From positions 1-34,147 of IMG/VR virus record IMGVR_UViG_3300009136_000024: a DNA stretch of 34,147 bases. One strand, 5' to 3'. Positions 29,087 through 34,147 of the stretch are shown here, one piece after another. The position numbers and the translations under genes are program-made. The notes under the pieces are model-generated. The model did no database searches. It saw nothing but the letters and a program-made list of their open reading frames with translations, and was not told the origin of the DNA. Each line of letters begins with the position of its first letter. Position 1 is the first letter of the stretch. Source of the DNA: a virus.

Positions 29087-30079
29087 TCAGTCATGTTGTC
29101 CGATCGCTTCCGCGTAGCACGCGACCACGCGAGCGTCGGCCCACTCCCTGTCGGGACTGTTCGGCAGCTTACTCGACTCCATAGCCACGTCAAGCTGCTC
29201 CATTCCATTTTCGATCTCTTCGGCGACTTCCTTGTACGGTCGCTCGCCCAGGCGGATCTTCAGAAGTGCGTCAGCGTTGTGCCTGGGGAACGTGATCACT
29301 CCCGTGTCCAGCAGTTCGCAAGCCTGATCTTGGATCCGCCGCGCGTGCATCAGCGCCTTCCAGTCGATGCCCTCGTTGTTCATCGCCGCACGGCTGCGCT
29401 CGCCGTACCGCTGCCACAGGTGCTGGTACATCTCCAGAGCCTTCTCGATCGGCAGCGTGAACGGCGCGAGCTTCCCGCAGACACTGAGGTGCTTCACCTC
29501 GTGGCCTTCGCGGTTGTACCGGCTCTCGATCTCGATGTGCTCCCTATCGAGCAGTCGATCCTCGATCATGTGCTGGAAGTCGATCACACGCGCACGTCCG
29601 GCCATCGGACGCGGAAGCGTCTGCATGTCTTGGAACACCTCGACCGCAGCCTTCGCCGCAGCCATGCGCGAGCCCTTGATCCCGTACTTGTTTGCCTGGG
29701 ATCGGCAGTAGCCCACGAACGGCGCGATCGATCGGGAGATCAGCTTGTCGCGATTCCCAACGATGATGCGCCAGTGGTTGCTCGAACCCGTGTAGAACGC
29801 CTCGGGCACGAAGAGCATGTCGATGGCAACAGTCTGCCCTTCGCACGCGAGCTTCATGAACCCGTGCAGGCTGAACTCTTCCACGTCGATGTCGCCGACC
29901 TGATTCTTCGAGCGATCGTTTCCCGTGCTGCGGTTGCGCGAGACCTTCGTCGCACGCTGCAGCAGGAGATCCTTCGTGGAGGGAATGAAGACTGCCTTGA
30001 AGTCCATGTCGCTGTCCGGCGTGTTGGTGCCATAGACGTGCGACCCGAACTGCATGTGGGCCAGAGTGATTTCTTCCAT
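29087..30079 (-). CDS. RlaP-like nucleotidyltransferase (polymerase-beta superfamily, RNA repair type)
   Basis: 330 residues from ATG at 30079, shortly after the upstream stop. The N-terminus has the minimal polymerase-beta signature: FGSHVYGTNTPDSDMDFKAV (11-30), that is GSHxYGT with the metal-binding DSDMD at 22-26. IDVEEFSLHGFMKLACEGQT (near 76-95) and a long helical C-terminal region follow. This fits the PF10127/RlaP group, which genome analyses tied to RNA ligases and proposed to repair cleaved tRNA or other RNA ends. The adjacent phosphoesterase and the nearby RtcB and Rnl2-like ligase strengthen that reading. The exact activity is unproven. Confidence 0.82.
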   Translation of the reverse strand: MEEITLAHMQFGSHVYGTNTPDSDMDFKAVFIPSTKDLLLQRATKVSRNRSTGNDRSKNQVGDIDVEEFSLHGFMKLACEGQTVAIDMLFVPEAFYTGSSNHWRIIVGNRDKLISRSIAPFVGYCRSQANKYGIKGSRMAAAKAAVEVFQDMQTLPRPMAGRARVIDFQHMIEDRLLDREHIEIESRYNREGHEVKHLSVCGKLAPFTLPIEKALEMYQHLWQRYGERSRAAMNNEGIDWKALMHARRIQDQACELLDTGVITFPRHNADALLKIRLGERPYKEVAEEIENGMEQLDVAMESSKLPNSPDREWADARVVACYAEAIGQHD

Positions 30080-30080
30080 G

Positions 30081-30641
30081 TTAGTCCCGGTTGTTCTTTC
30101 TGTTGTGATGGTCAACGATGTGTGGCTTCCGAACGCTCAGCATCTCAACCACGCGGTCGAACGAGATCATGCCCTCGTCCCAGCCGATCCACTTGCAGTC
30201 GATGCCCACGTCCATGCGTGCGCCCTTGGGCGGCAGCGAACCGTGGGAGTGCCCGTGCAGATGGAACGAGCCGTGGTGATGGTTGCGCCAGACCTCGAAC
30301 GCGTAATGGCTCAGCATCACTTGGAAGCCCTTGTGCTTCAGCTCGTAGTAGTCCCGCACCATCGCCCAGCCATGAGTCTTCTTCAGTTGCTTCGAGTGGT
30401 CGTGGTTGCCCTTGATCAGGATCTTGTTCCCAGGCAGCCGCGAGAGGATGCTCGAAGTGCGCCCGGCGTTGTGGAACGAGAAGTCCCCAACGAAGTAGAC
30501 CGTGTCGCCACGCTGCACCTTCTGGCACCAGAGACTGATCATGCACTCGTCCATGTCGTCCACGTTCTTGAACGGACGATTCGAGTACTTGATCACGTTC
30601 TCGTGACCGAAGTGAAAGTCTGCAGCGAACCAGATGCTCAT
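30081..30641 (-). CDS. Calcineurin-like metallophosphoesterase
   Basis: 186 residues from ATG at 30641 with ACGGGAAAC upstream. Motifs are complete: ADFHFGH (7-13, with Asp8, His10 and His13), GDFSF (52-56), GNHD (78-81), LSHYA (110-114) and HGHSHG (129-134). It is a compact single-domain phosphoesterase of the kind encoded by many phages. Next to a RlaP-like nucleotidyltransferase it may process 2',3'-cyclic or 3'-phosphate RNA ends before ligation; dephosphorylation of other substrates is possible. The stop is one base before the next gene's start region. Confidence 0.88.
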   Translation of the reverse strand: MSIWFAADFHFGHENVIKYSNRPFKNVDDMDECMISLWCQKVQRGDTVYFVGDFSFHNAGRTSSILSRLPGNKILIKGNHDHSKQLKKTHGWAMVRDYYELKHKGFQVMLSHYAFEVWRNHHHGSFHLHGHSHGSLPPKGARMDVGIDCKWIGWDEGMISFDRVVEMLSVRKPHIVDHHNRKNNRD

Positions 30642-30642
30642 T

Positions 30643-30861
30643 TCAGTTTCCCGTGTGTTGCAGCTCGTAGCAGTCGGGCTCGTGCCCGGCCTTGCCGCAT
30701 GTGTCGCATCGCTCCAGCATGACGATGACCTTGTCCTCGACGCCAACGCGATCGAAGATGCGGTTGTCTTCCATGAACTGGGTCAGGTCGGCGTCGTCAC
30801 CGGCTACTCGATGCCCGATCTGCTTCCCGAACTTGTCGCGGAGTAGAACCCCAACGCTCAT
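30643..30861 (-). CDS. Small zinc-binding-like protein
   Basis: 72 residues from ATG at 30861, overlapping the upstream stop as TAATG. The N-terminal part is a small beta-like region (MSVGVLLRDKFGKQIGHRVA). CDTCGKAGHEPDC near residues 51-63 gives a zinc knuckle-like cysteine/histidine set. No family was recognised. It is one of a run of very small cysteine-containing proteins. Confidence 0.65.
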   Translation of the reverse strand: MSVGVLLRDKFGKQIGHRVAGDDADLTQFMEDNRIFDRVGVEDKVIVMLERCDTCGKAGHEPDCYELQHTGN

Positions 30862-31327
30862 TAGTCTTCCTCCGTCCATCGCTCGCGCGTGTCCACCATC
30901 GCCATGCGCGTGTTGGTTGGCTCGACCGGCAGCTCTCCCCGCTCGCAAGCCAGAGAGTGGTAGTCGGGGCCGGTTGCGCCGCACGTCTTGCAAACGCGAC
31001 CATCGGGGTACTCACCACCGATGCCGAATACTTCCTTGTTGGGAATTCCAACAGCCATCCAATGCTCCTTCTCAGATCTTCAAACGCGATTTTGGCACAA
31101 GTTGCCAAGTACGTCAACAGGTTCCTCTTGGGGAGCGCAGATTGTCGGCCCTCAGCGGCAGCCTGCGCCCAGCACCGTTGCATGTCAGCCAGGAGCGCAG
31201 CCTGCAGGCGGACGCACTGGGGGTCATCTAGGTGCTTGTCGAGGTGTGCCGCCAGCCCGGCGCGGGATCCTTCCCACCTGCAGGGTTCGCACACGCCGTG
31301 GCCCATGACGTGGAAGTACTGCTTCAC
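30797..31327 (-). CDS. Hypothetical protein; C-terminal part of the frame doubtful
   Basis: 176 codons from GTG at 31327, which shares GTGA with the upstream stop. The first 70 residues look real: HGVCEPCRWEGSRAGLAAHL, then VRLQAALLADMQRCWAQAAA, with a CxxC pair. From about residue 72 the frame runs through a promoter and over the whole next gene (30861-31058), where its sequence has the look of a shadow. The true protein may stop near 31100 after a frameshift or base-call difference. The role is unknown. Confidence 0.45.
   Translation of the reverse strand: MKQYFHVMGHGVCEPCRWEGSRAGLAAHLDKHLDDPQCVRLQAALLADMQRCWAQAAAEGRQSALPKRNLLTYLATCAKIAFEDLRRSIGWLLEFPTRKYSASVVSTPMVAFARRAAQPAPTTTLWLASGESCRSSQPTRAWRWWTRASDGRRKTNERWGSTPRQVREADRASSSR
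30861..31058 (-). CDS. Small zinc-finger-like protein
   Basis: 65 residues from ATG at 31058 with AGAAGGAG upstream and its own promoter at 31089-31117. The N-terminus (MAVGIPNKEVFGIGGEYPDG) precedes VCKTCGATGPDYHSLACERG, a Cys/His zinc site. The C-terminus is acidic. The strong start and promoter favour this frame over the 30797-31327 frame that overlaps it. The role is unknown. Confidence 0.7.
   Translation of the reverse strand: MAVGIPNKEVFGIGGEYPDGRVCKTCGATGPDYHSLACERGELPVEPTNTRMAMVDTRERWTEED
31089..31117 (-). promoter_or_regulatory. Promoter for the 31058 gene
   Basis: TTGACG at 31117-31112, 17-bp spacer beginning TACTTGG, CAAAAT at 31094-31089 on the minus strand, about 30 bp before ATG with a good ribosome-binding site. 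It lies inside the doubtful 3' half of the 30797-31327 frame. Confidence 0.6.
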
Positions 31328-31512
31328 TGGGACGCCGCGTGCTGGAGGCACCAGCGCCGAACCCAGAAGCGGTTCCAGCAGATGGCGCTCTCCCAGTCGT
31401 CCGGCCCGTGCCCCAGGTACATGCCGAGGTGGTCGTGCCACTTGACGACGTAGCCCTCGGGCAGCGGGGGCAGGCACCCGAAGTTCACGATCACGCTGCC
31501 GTCACCGTGCAT
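31324..31512 (-). CDS. Hypothetical small protein
   Basis: 62 residues from ATG at 31512, overlapping the upstream stop by 11 nt. The sequence VIVNFGCLPPLPEGYVVKWH DHLG and WESAICWNRFWVRRWCL is rich in Trp and has three cysteines. The earlier part of the same frame is arginine-rich shadow sequence. No family was recognised. Confidence 0.6.
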   Translation of the reverse strand: MHGDGSVIVNFGCLPPLPEGYVVKWHDHLGMYLGHGPDDWESAICWNRFWVRRWCLQHAASQ

Positions 31513-31729
31513 TGCGGTACGTCTCCTGCAGCCCGTGGAAGATCGACATGCTGGAGACCGTGCGGTCCTCACCATCCTCGACCCGCCTGAGCTTCGTGTA
31601 GAACTCGCCCTCGTGGCCGGTGACCTCCCAGTCCTGGCCGGAGACATGCACCACCTCGCCAACGACGTACCGGCGCTTGGTGGGAGGCGCGTGCACACGT
31701 GTGCTTCTGCCGTACGAACGCTTGCTCAC
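31502..31729 (-). CDS. Hypothetical small protein, SH3-like
   Basis: 75 residues from GTG at 31729, sharing GTGA with the upstream stop. The segment RYVVGEVVHVSGQDWEVTGH followed by FYTKLRRVEDGEDRTV has the alternating strands of a small SH3-like barrel. Its coding sequence includes a TGCACACGTGTGC palindrome near the N-terminus. The function is unknown. Confidence 0.6.
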   Translation of the reverse strand: MSKRSYGRSTRVHAPPTKRRYVVGEVVHVSGQDWEVTGHEGEFYTKLRRVEDGEDRTVSSMSIFHGLQETYRNAR

Positions 31730-32049
31730 AGTAGCTTCTCCCGAATGATCTTGATCGCCTGCAGGTGGTCGTGCACGTGAGTGCCACCGCCCCATTGCTT
31801 GTCGACGATCAGCTTCGCGGAGCTGGGCCACCACTCCACGGTGTGTCCGGCCTTGGCGAAGATCCAATGGTGCCCGTCGTTGTGCACGGTGAGGCGGACG
31901 CCCTCGCTGGCGCACCACTCCCGCACCTCGTCCAGGCGCTTCTCGTTGGTGGCGAGGCGTCGAGCGTGCCGCTCCCCAGGCTCTTCACCGTGCTTGTACG
32001 GCACGAGCTTTGAACTGCCCGCCTTCTTGCTATCGCCGTACCGGCTCAT
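31726..32049 (-). CDS. Hypothetical protein
   Basis: 107 residues from ATG at 32049, overlapping the upstream stop as ATGA. A basic N-terminus is followed by a helix (RLATNEKRLDEVREWCASEG) and strands (VRLTVHNDGHHWIFAKAGHT, VEWWPSSAKLIVDKQ). The end HVHDHLQAIKIIREKL is a helix with several histidines. It resembles small phage proteins of unknown role with a DNA- or nucleotide-binding look, but no motif is decisive. Confidence 0.65.
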   Translation of the reverse strand: MSRYGDSKKAGSSKLVPYKHGEEPGERHARRLATNEKRLDEVREWCASEGVRLTVHNDGHHWIFAKAGHTVEWWPSSAKLIVDKQWGGGTHVHDHLQAIKIIREKLL

Positions 32050-32225
32050 CCGCCGCCACCCATCTCCTGCTGGCACGGGCGACAGTCGCCGTGCGACATC
32101 TCGGTGTTGCCCCCACACCGGGGACAGCTTCGCGTCGCCTGCCGCTGGCAGCAGCACTGGCCGCGGAAGTCGCGGATGTTGCAGTGCACGTGCTGGCCCA
32201 CCTTGCAGGGCATGCAGATGCCCAT
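32046..32225 (-). CDS. Small zinc-ribbon protein
   Basis: 59 residues from ATG at 32225, overlapping the upstream stop as TGATG. It is dominated by cysteines: CMPC near residue 4, CNIRDFRGQCCC, CPRC near 40 and CRPC near 51, enough for two zinc sites. Basic residues between them favour nucleic acid or protein binding. The function is unknown. Confidence 0.65.
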   Translation of the reverse strand: MGICMPCKVGQHVHCNIRDFRGQCCCQRQATRSCPRCGGNTEMSHGDCRPCQQEMGGGG

Positions 32226-32431
32226 CAGTCGCCCTCTTCGTCGAAGGTCGTCTCGATGGCGTCGCCGACCACGTCGTCGATCTCGATGTTCAGCTCGACG
32301 TTCAGATACTCGCGCTCCGTGTGGAACACGCCGTAGAGCGACTCGATGCGCTCGTGGTTGCCGCCGAGGATCGCCTCGTCCAACAGGACCGCCAGCTTCT
32401 CGACTCGTGACTTCGTCTTTCCTGTGCTCAT
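32225..32431 (-). CDS. Hypothetical small acidic protein, first gene of the right-hand array
   Basis: 68 residues from ATG at 32431 with GGAG about 8 nt upstream. A short basic start (MSTGKTKSRVEKLAV) is followed by an acidic helical body (LLDEAILGGNHERIESLYGV) and acidic tail. A promoter candidate lies at 32444-32474. It is the most upstream gene I can support. No family was recognised. Confidence 0.65.
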   Translation of the reverse strand: MSTGKTKSRVEKLAVLLDEAILGGNHERIESLYGVFHTEREYLNVELNIEIDDVVGDAIETTFDEEGD

Positions 32432-32443
32432 TCGTCAACTCCT

Positions 32444-32474
32444 ATTACATGGAACTTTCCAAAACGATTGTCAA
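32444..32474 (-). promoter_or_regulatory. Promoter candidate upstream of the right-hand gene array
   Basis: TTGACA (perfect -35) at 32474-32469 on the minus strand. TGTAAT lies 19 bp downstream (32449-32444), or CATGTA at 17 bp. The ATG of the first gene is about 12 bp further, with a good ribosome-binding site. The spacing ambiguity lowers confidence. Confidence 0.5.
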
Positions 32475-32890
32475 TGTAGACCGCGATCGGGGGTAGCCGG
32501 TCCCTGGCTGCCTCGACTTTTGCCACGCTCGACGTGGGCCTCGTCAGGCATCTTCAGACGGCAGGCTTTTCGGGTGTATCCCGTGGGTCCAACAGCCCCG
32601 ATCGCGTTCTCCTGTCTCGCGGCTTGGCGTGCCGCGTTTCACATTGGACCCCAGGCGCTCTCAGCCGGGAGCCACCCCGGCCTCACTCATCGAGAACCTG
32701 AAGCCCGCCGACTCCTGTGAGAAGGAGCAGGCATCGGCTGTCCGGCAGTCCATTACCGGGTGCCCGTGCTTCGAGATGGACCCTACGTCAACGTATGCGA
32801 GCTGTCAAGGGAAATCGAAACTTTCTCGCAGAGGGGAGCCCTCGCCCAGGTTTTCGACCGGGGTGGGGTCGTTTTCGACGCACCGTCGGT

Positions 32891-32937
32891 TTATGCGCTC
32901 TGGGGCATAAACGCCGAATATACCCTGGAGCGCATAA
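32891..32937 (+). other. Long stem-loop
   Basis: TTATGCGCTC (32891-32900) pairs perfectly with GAGCGCATAA (32928-32937). The stem continues inward with two G-U pairs and three G-C pairs (TGGGG with CCCTG), leaving a 17-nt loop. The two wobble pairs hold only in plus-strand RNA; in minus-strand RNA they become A-C mismatches, so the structure is more stable on the plus strand. It could be a small RNA element or an origin hairpin. Confidence 0.55.
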
Positions 32938-32990
32938 GGATCCTTGTGCCCAGACAAGCTTTCTTGTGCTCGCGCCTGGGCAATCGGCAA

Positions 32991-33006
32991 GTGCACACGT
33001 GTGCAC
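32991..33006. promoter_or_regulatory. 16-bp perfect palindrome GTGCACACGTGTGCAC
   Basis: Perfect dyad symmetry with a TGCACA/TGTGCA core like the sites at 33174, 34093 and 13429. Intergenic, so an operator for a dimeric regulator is a reasonable reading. Confidence 0.5.
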
Positions 33007-33014
33007 GTTTCTGG

Positions 33015-33041
33015 TGGCGCAAGTACTGTGCCAACTTTTTT
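33015..33041 (+). terminator. Possible plus-strand rho-independent terminator
   Basis: TGGCGCA (33015-33021) and TGTGCCA (33027-33033) form a 7-bp stem with one G-U pair and a 5-nt loop. AAC-free T-rich sequence follows almost at once, with six T residues at 33036-33041. If real it would end a plus-strand transcript from the gene-free region, perhaps one carrying the 32891-32937 stem-loop. I see no good plus-strand promoter for it. Confidence 0.35.
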
Positions 33042-33173
33042 CGGGCCTCAAATGTCGCAGTGAGCCACAGCGGGGTCGAGCGCGAGCGAGCGCGCCGCGG
33101 AGCGCGGGGGATTGCAAGGATCGTGCCACCCAAACCGTGGGTCGTGTGACCCAGTCACTGGGTGGGCGCGTCT

Positions 33174-33194
33174 AGGTGCACACGATGTGCATCT
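33174..33194. promoter_or_regulatory. Operator-like palindrome, left border of the repeat region
   Basis: A 21-bp site with inner arms TGCACA and TGTGCA separated by CGA. It differs from the site at 34093-34113 at only two central positions. The pair brackets the AGTTGC repeat region. Confidence 0.55.
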
Positions 33195-33542
33195 GGCGAC
33201 CGTATGGTACTGTCTCAATTGACGTACGTTCCCGTGGTCCCGCCCCGAGACGTGCCAGCCTGGTAGCGCGCTCGCTGCCGCTCGCCTGCGCAGCGGTTGC
33301 TGCCATCTTGCCGGTGAGCGCCTGCCCGAAAACGTGAGCGAAATCAGGCAGTTGCGAGGCTAGTTGCCTGCTCGTGATGGATTATAGTTGCGCATTTCGT
33401 TGCGTGCTTATGAGAGCCATAGTTGCGCATGTATTGCGACTCGTAATTGAAACGTAATGATTTCGCATAGTTAGCAATGGAGTTGCCAGCCAATGAGCGT
33501 ATGCAATCGGCATGCCATAGCGTAGCCTGCCCTAGGGCCCAT

Positions 33543-33678
33543 GCCTCAGCCGCACGCAGGCAATGCGCAACTACGTGACGCAATGCGTCATCGGCCCGAT
33601 TGGCATGCCGCTTGCATAGGATGACGCGTCGCGTCACGCGTAGCAGGCTCGGCCTCAGCAGCACGCAGGCAATGCGCA
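33543..33678 (+). repeat. 27-bp direct repeat pair, 26 of 27 identical
   Basis: The units are 33543-33569 and 33652-33678. Each begins GCCTCAGC, continues with GCACGCAGGCAATGCGCA, and differs from the other only at the ninth base (C or A). They are spaced 109 bp apart and each is followed by a GCAACT iteron. Confidence 0.85.
33576..33636. repeat. Two related 15-bp perfect palindromes
   Basis: TGACGCAATGCGTCA (33576-33590) and TGACGCGTCGCGTCA (33622-33636) are each a 7-bp inverted repeat with one central base. Both fit TGACGCRNYGCGTCA, and their centres are 46 bp apart, with the first GGCATGCC-type unit between them. Confidence 0.7.
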
Positions 33679-34081
33679 GGCAATGTGCAACTTCGCTTCT
33701 TTTCCGGCCGCGTGGATGGGCCGTGAGTTGCCTATGTATTGCGCACATATGAGCGCCCCAGGGCACTGGGGCAGTGATATCTGAGAAAACGTCAATAGAT
33801 ACAATGGGTTAGGGGCGGTACTGCCTGTGGGGGTGTGATTTCTGCTTGTTTGTTGCCTATTGGTGGGTCTGGTATTCGGCCGCATGCCTACCTGCGCATG
33901 AGTTGCCGGTCCCAGGCAAGCGCCATGCCATGTGCAACTTTCCTTCTCTAGTGTGCAACTCTGGGTTTGGTGTTCGGCCGCATCCGTAGTTGCACATTAG
34001 ATGCACATGGCACAGCGTTTGCATATGCGCCCGATGGCATGCGCCTTGCATAGGCGCGCGTTGGCATGCCGCTTGCCTGGG
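33602..34081 (+). repeat. Three dispersed 19-bp GGCATGC...TTGC repeats
   Basis: GGCATGCCGCTTGCATAGG (33602-33620), GGCATGCGCCTTGCATAGG (34036-34054) and GGCATGCCGCTTGCCTGGG (34063-34081) differ by only a few bases. A shorter relative begins GGCATGCCATAG at 33509. They share the GGCATGCC palindrome and lie among the AGTTGC units. Confidence 0.75.
33865..33983 (+). repeat. Imperfect 21-bp direct repeat pair ending TTCGGCCGCAT
   Basis: Units at 33865-33885 and 33963-33983 match at 19 of 21 positions. Both begin GGGT and end TTCGGCCGCAT, 98 bp apart. Confidence 0.75.
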
Positions 34082-34092
34082 GTAGGCAACTC

Positions 34093-34113
34093 AGGTGCAC
34101 ATCATGTGCATCT
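34093..34113. promoter_or_regulatory. Operator-like palindrome, right border of the repeat region
   Basis: A 21-bp site with TGCACA and TGTGCA separated by TCA, nearly identical to 33174-33194. It follows the last iteron by two bases. Confidence 0.55.
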
Positions 34114-34115
34114 AT

Positions 34116-34147
34116 GCCCTGCCCTGGGGCGGGCCCTGCCCTGGGGC
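34116..34147 (+). repeat. 15-bp tandem repeat at the window edge
   Basis: GCCCTGCCCTGGGGC at 34116-34130 is repeated exactly at 34133-34147 after GG. It may continue outside the window. The CCTGGGG part also appears near 33526 and in a GCCCCAG/CTGGGGC hairpin at 33755-33772. Confidence 0.75.

Larger units (their letters stand above)
32475..33173. other. Gene-free region with palindromes and a strong stem-loop
   Basis: No open frame here has a ribosome-binding site with convincing protein sequence. A plus-strand frame at 32760-33149 looks partly protein-like for its first 60 codons but then degrades. Contents I can point to are a minus-strand TTGACGTA at 32784-32791, a stem-loop at 32891-32937, a 16-bp palindrome at 32991-33006, a plus-strand terminator candidate at 33015-33041, and two adjacent short palindromes at 33128-33142 and 33149-33163 (the latter ACCCAGT-C-ACTGGGT). 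Confidence 0.7.
33422..33743 (+). repeat. Imperfect 17-bp direct repeat pair
   Basis: GTTGCGCATGTATTGCG at 33422-33438 and GTTGCCTATGTATTGCG at 33727-33743 match at 15 of 17 positions. Each contains one AGTTGC iteron plus an AT-richer ATGTATTGCG extension. Confidence 0.7.
33350..34091. repeat. Iteron-like region: 13 copies of AGTTGC in both orientations
   Basis: AGTTGC on the plus strand begins at 33350, 33362, 33386, 33421, 33481, 33726, 33901 and 33988. GCAACT begins at 33567, 33687, 33934, 33955 and 34086. Seven copies extend to AGTTGCRCA or its complement and five to AGTTGCC. A random hexamer would be expected well under once in this span. No convincing gene overlaps it; a minus-strand frame at 33344-33766 is made of the repeats. 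An origin with iterons, a partition-like site, or a multi-site regulator region would all fit. Confidence 0.75.

Noticed and set aside
32760-33149. A 129-codon plus-strand frame starting with GTG
   Set aside because: The first 60 codons look faintly protein-like, but there is no ribosome-binding site, the frame crosses a stem-loop, a palindrome and a terminator-like hairpin, and the end is arginine-rich. Left as non-coding.
33344-33766. A 140-codon minus-strand frame in the repeat region
   Set aside because: Its sequence is made from the AGTTGC, GCAAT and GGCATGCC repeats, has no ribosome-binding site, and shows no protein-like pattern.
33797-33805. TACAAT on the plus strand as a -10 box for a rightward promoter
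   Set aside because: No -35-like hexamer occurs 16-18 bp upstream and no gene follows within the window.

Overview
The window is a fragment of a tailed double-stranded DNA phage (or prophage) genome, GC-rich by eye. The virion genes point to a long non-contractile tail (siphovirus-like): a TP901-type tape measure, a two-frame tail assembly chaperone, a tail tube, a tail terminator, head-tail connectors, a major capsid protein and an XkdF-type prohead protease. All 59 coding sequences I accept lie on the minus strand, so transcription runs from right to left. Packing is tight, with many ATGA, GTGA, TTGA and TAATG stop/start overlaps. I see no integrase, tRNA, CRISPR array or insertion sequence. 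The host cannot be named from this sequence.

Layout in transcription order, from the right edge. (1) 32432-34147 holds no convincing gene. It carries a dense set of short repeats (13 copies of AGTTGC or its complement within about 740 bp), several near-perfect palindromes, a strong stem-loop and a possible plus-strand terminator. It looks like a replication origin or a large regulatory region. (2) 23562-32431 is an early/middle region with many small zinc-ribbon or unknown proteins among recognisable enzymes: a RlaP-like nucleotidyltransferase, a calcineurin-like phosphoesterase, a dCMP-deaminase-like protein, a KhpA-like KH protein, a winged-helix protein, RtcB and an Rnl2-like RNA ligase. 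(3) 17145-23459 holds small proteins, a MESH1/SpoT-like HD hydrolase, a DUF6011-type protein, a stand-alone RapZ C-terminal domain and an ATP-dependent DNA ligase. (4) 13455-17047 begins with a small CxxC/helical protein behind an operator-like leader. It continues with a large metallophosphoesterase, an endonuclease VII-type nuclease, a cupin, a small membrane protein and a HEWAH zincin. (5) 1-13418 is the virion block: prohead protease, scaffold candidate, capsid, connectors, tail terminator, tail tube, an exported protein, the tail chaperone pair and the tape measure, whose 3' end is off the window.

How the genes fit together: the right half has the parts of an RNA repair and RNA handling toolkit (RtcB, Rnl2-like ligase, RlaP-like nucleotidyltransferase, phosphoesterase, KH protein, RapZ-C). 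These could repair tRNAs or mRNAs cut by host defence nucleases. The HD hydrolase could adjust alarmone signalling. The left half builds the virion, but the large terminase and portal genes are not in their usual place upstream of the prohead protease and must lie elsewhere.

Regulation: the 8-mer TTGACGTA occurs nine times, eight of them on the transcribed strand, and at several sites it forms the -35 part of promoters with 17-bp spacers. Two genes (RapZ-C and a membrane protein) have a -10 box exactly 6 nt before ATG, which suggests leaderless mRNAs. The capsid gene has its own promoter candidate and a good terminator, the tail tube has a terminator, and the tail chaperone has its ribosome-binding site inside a 12-bp perfect stem.
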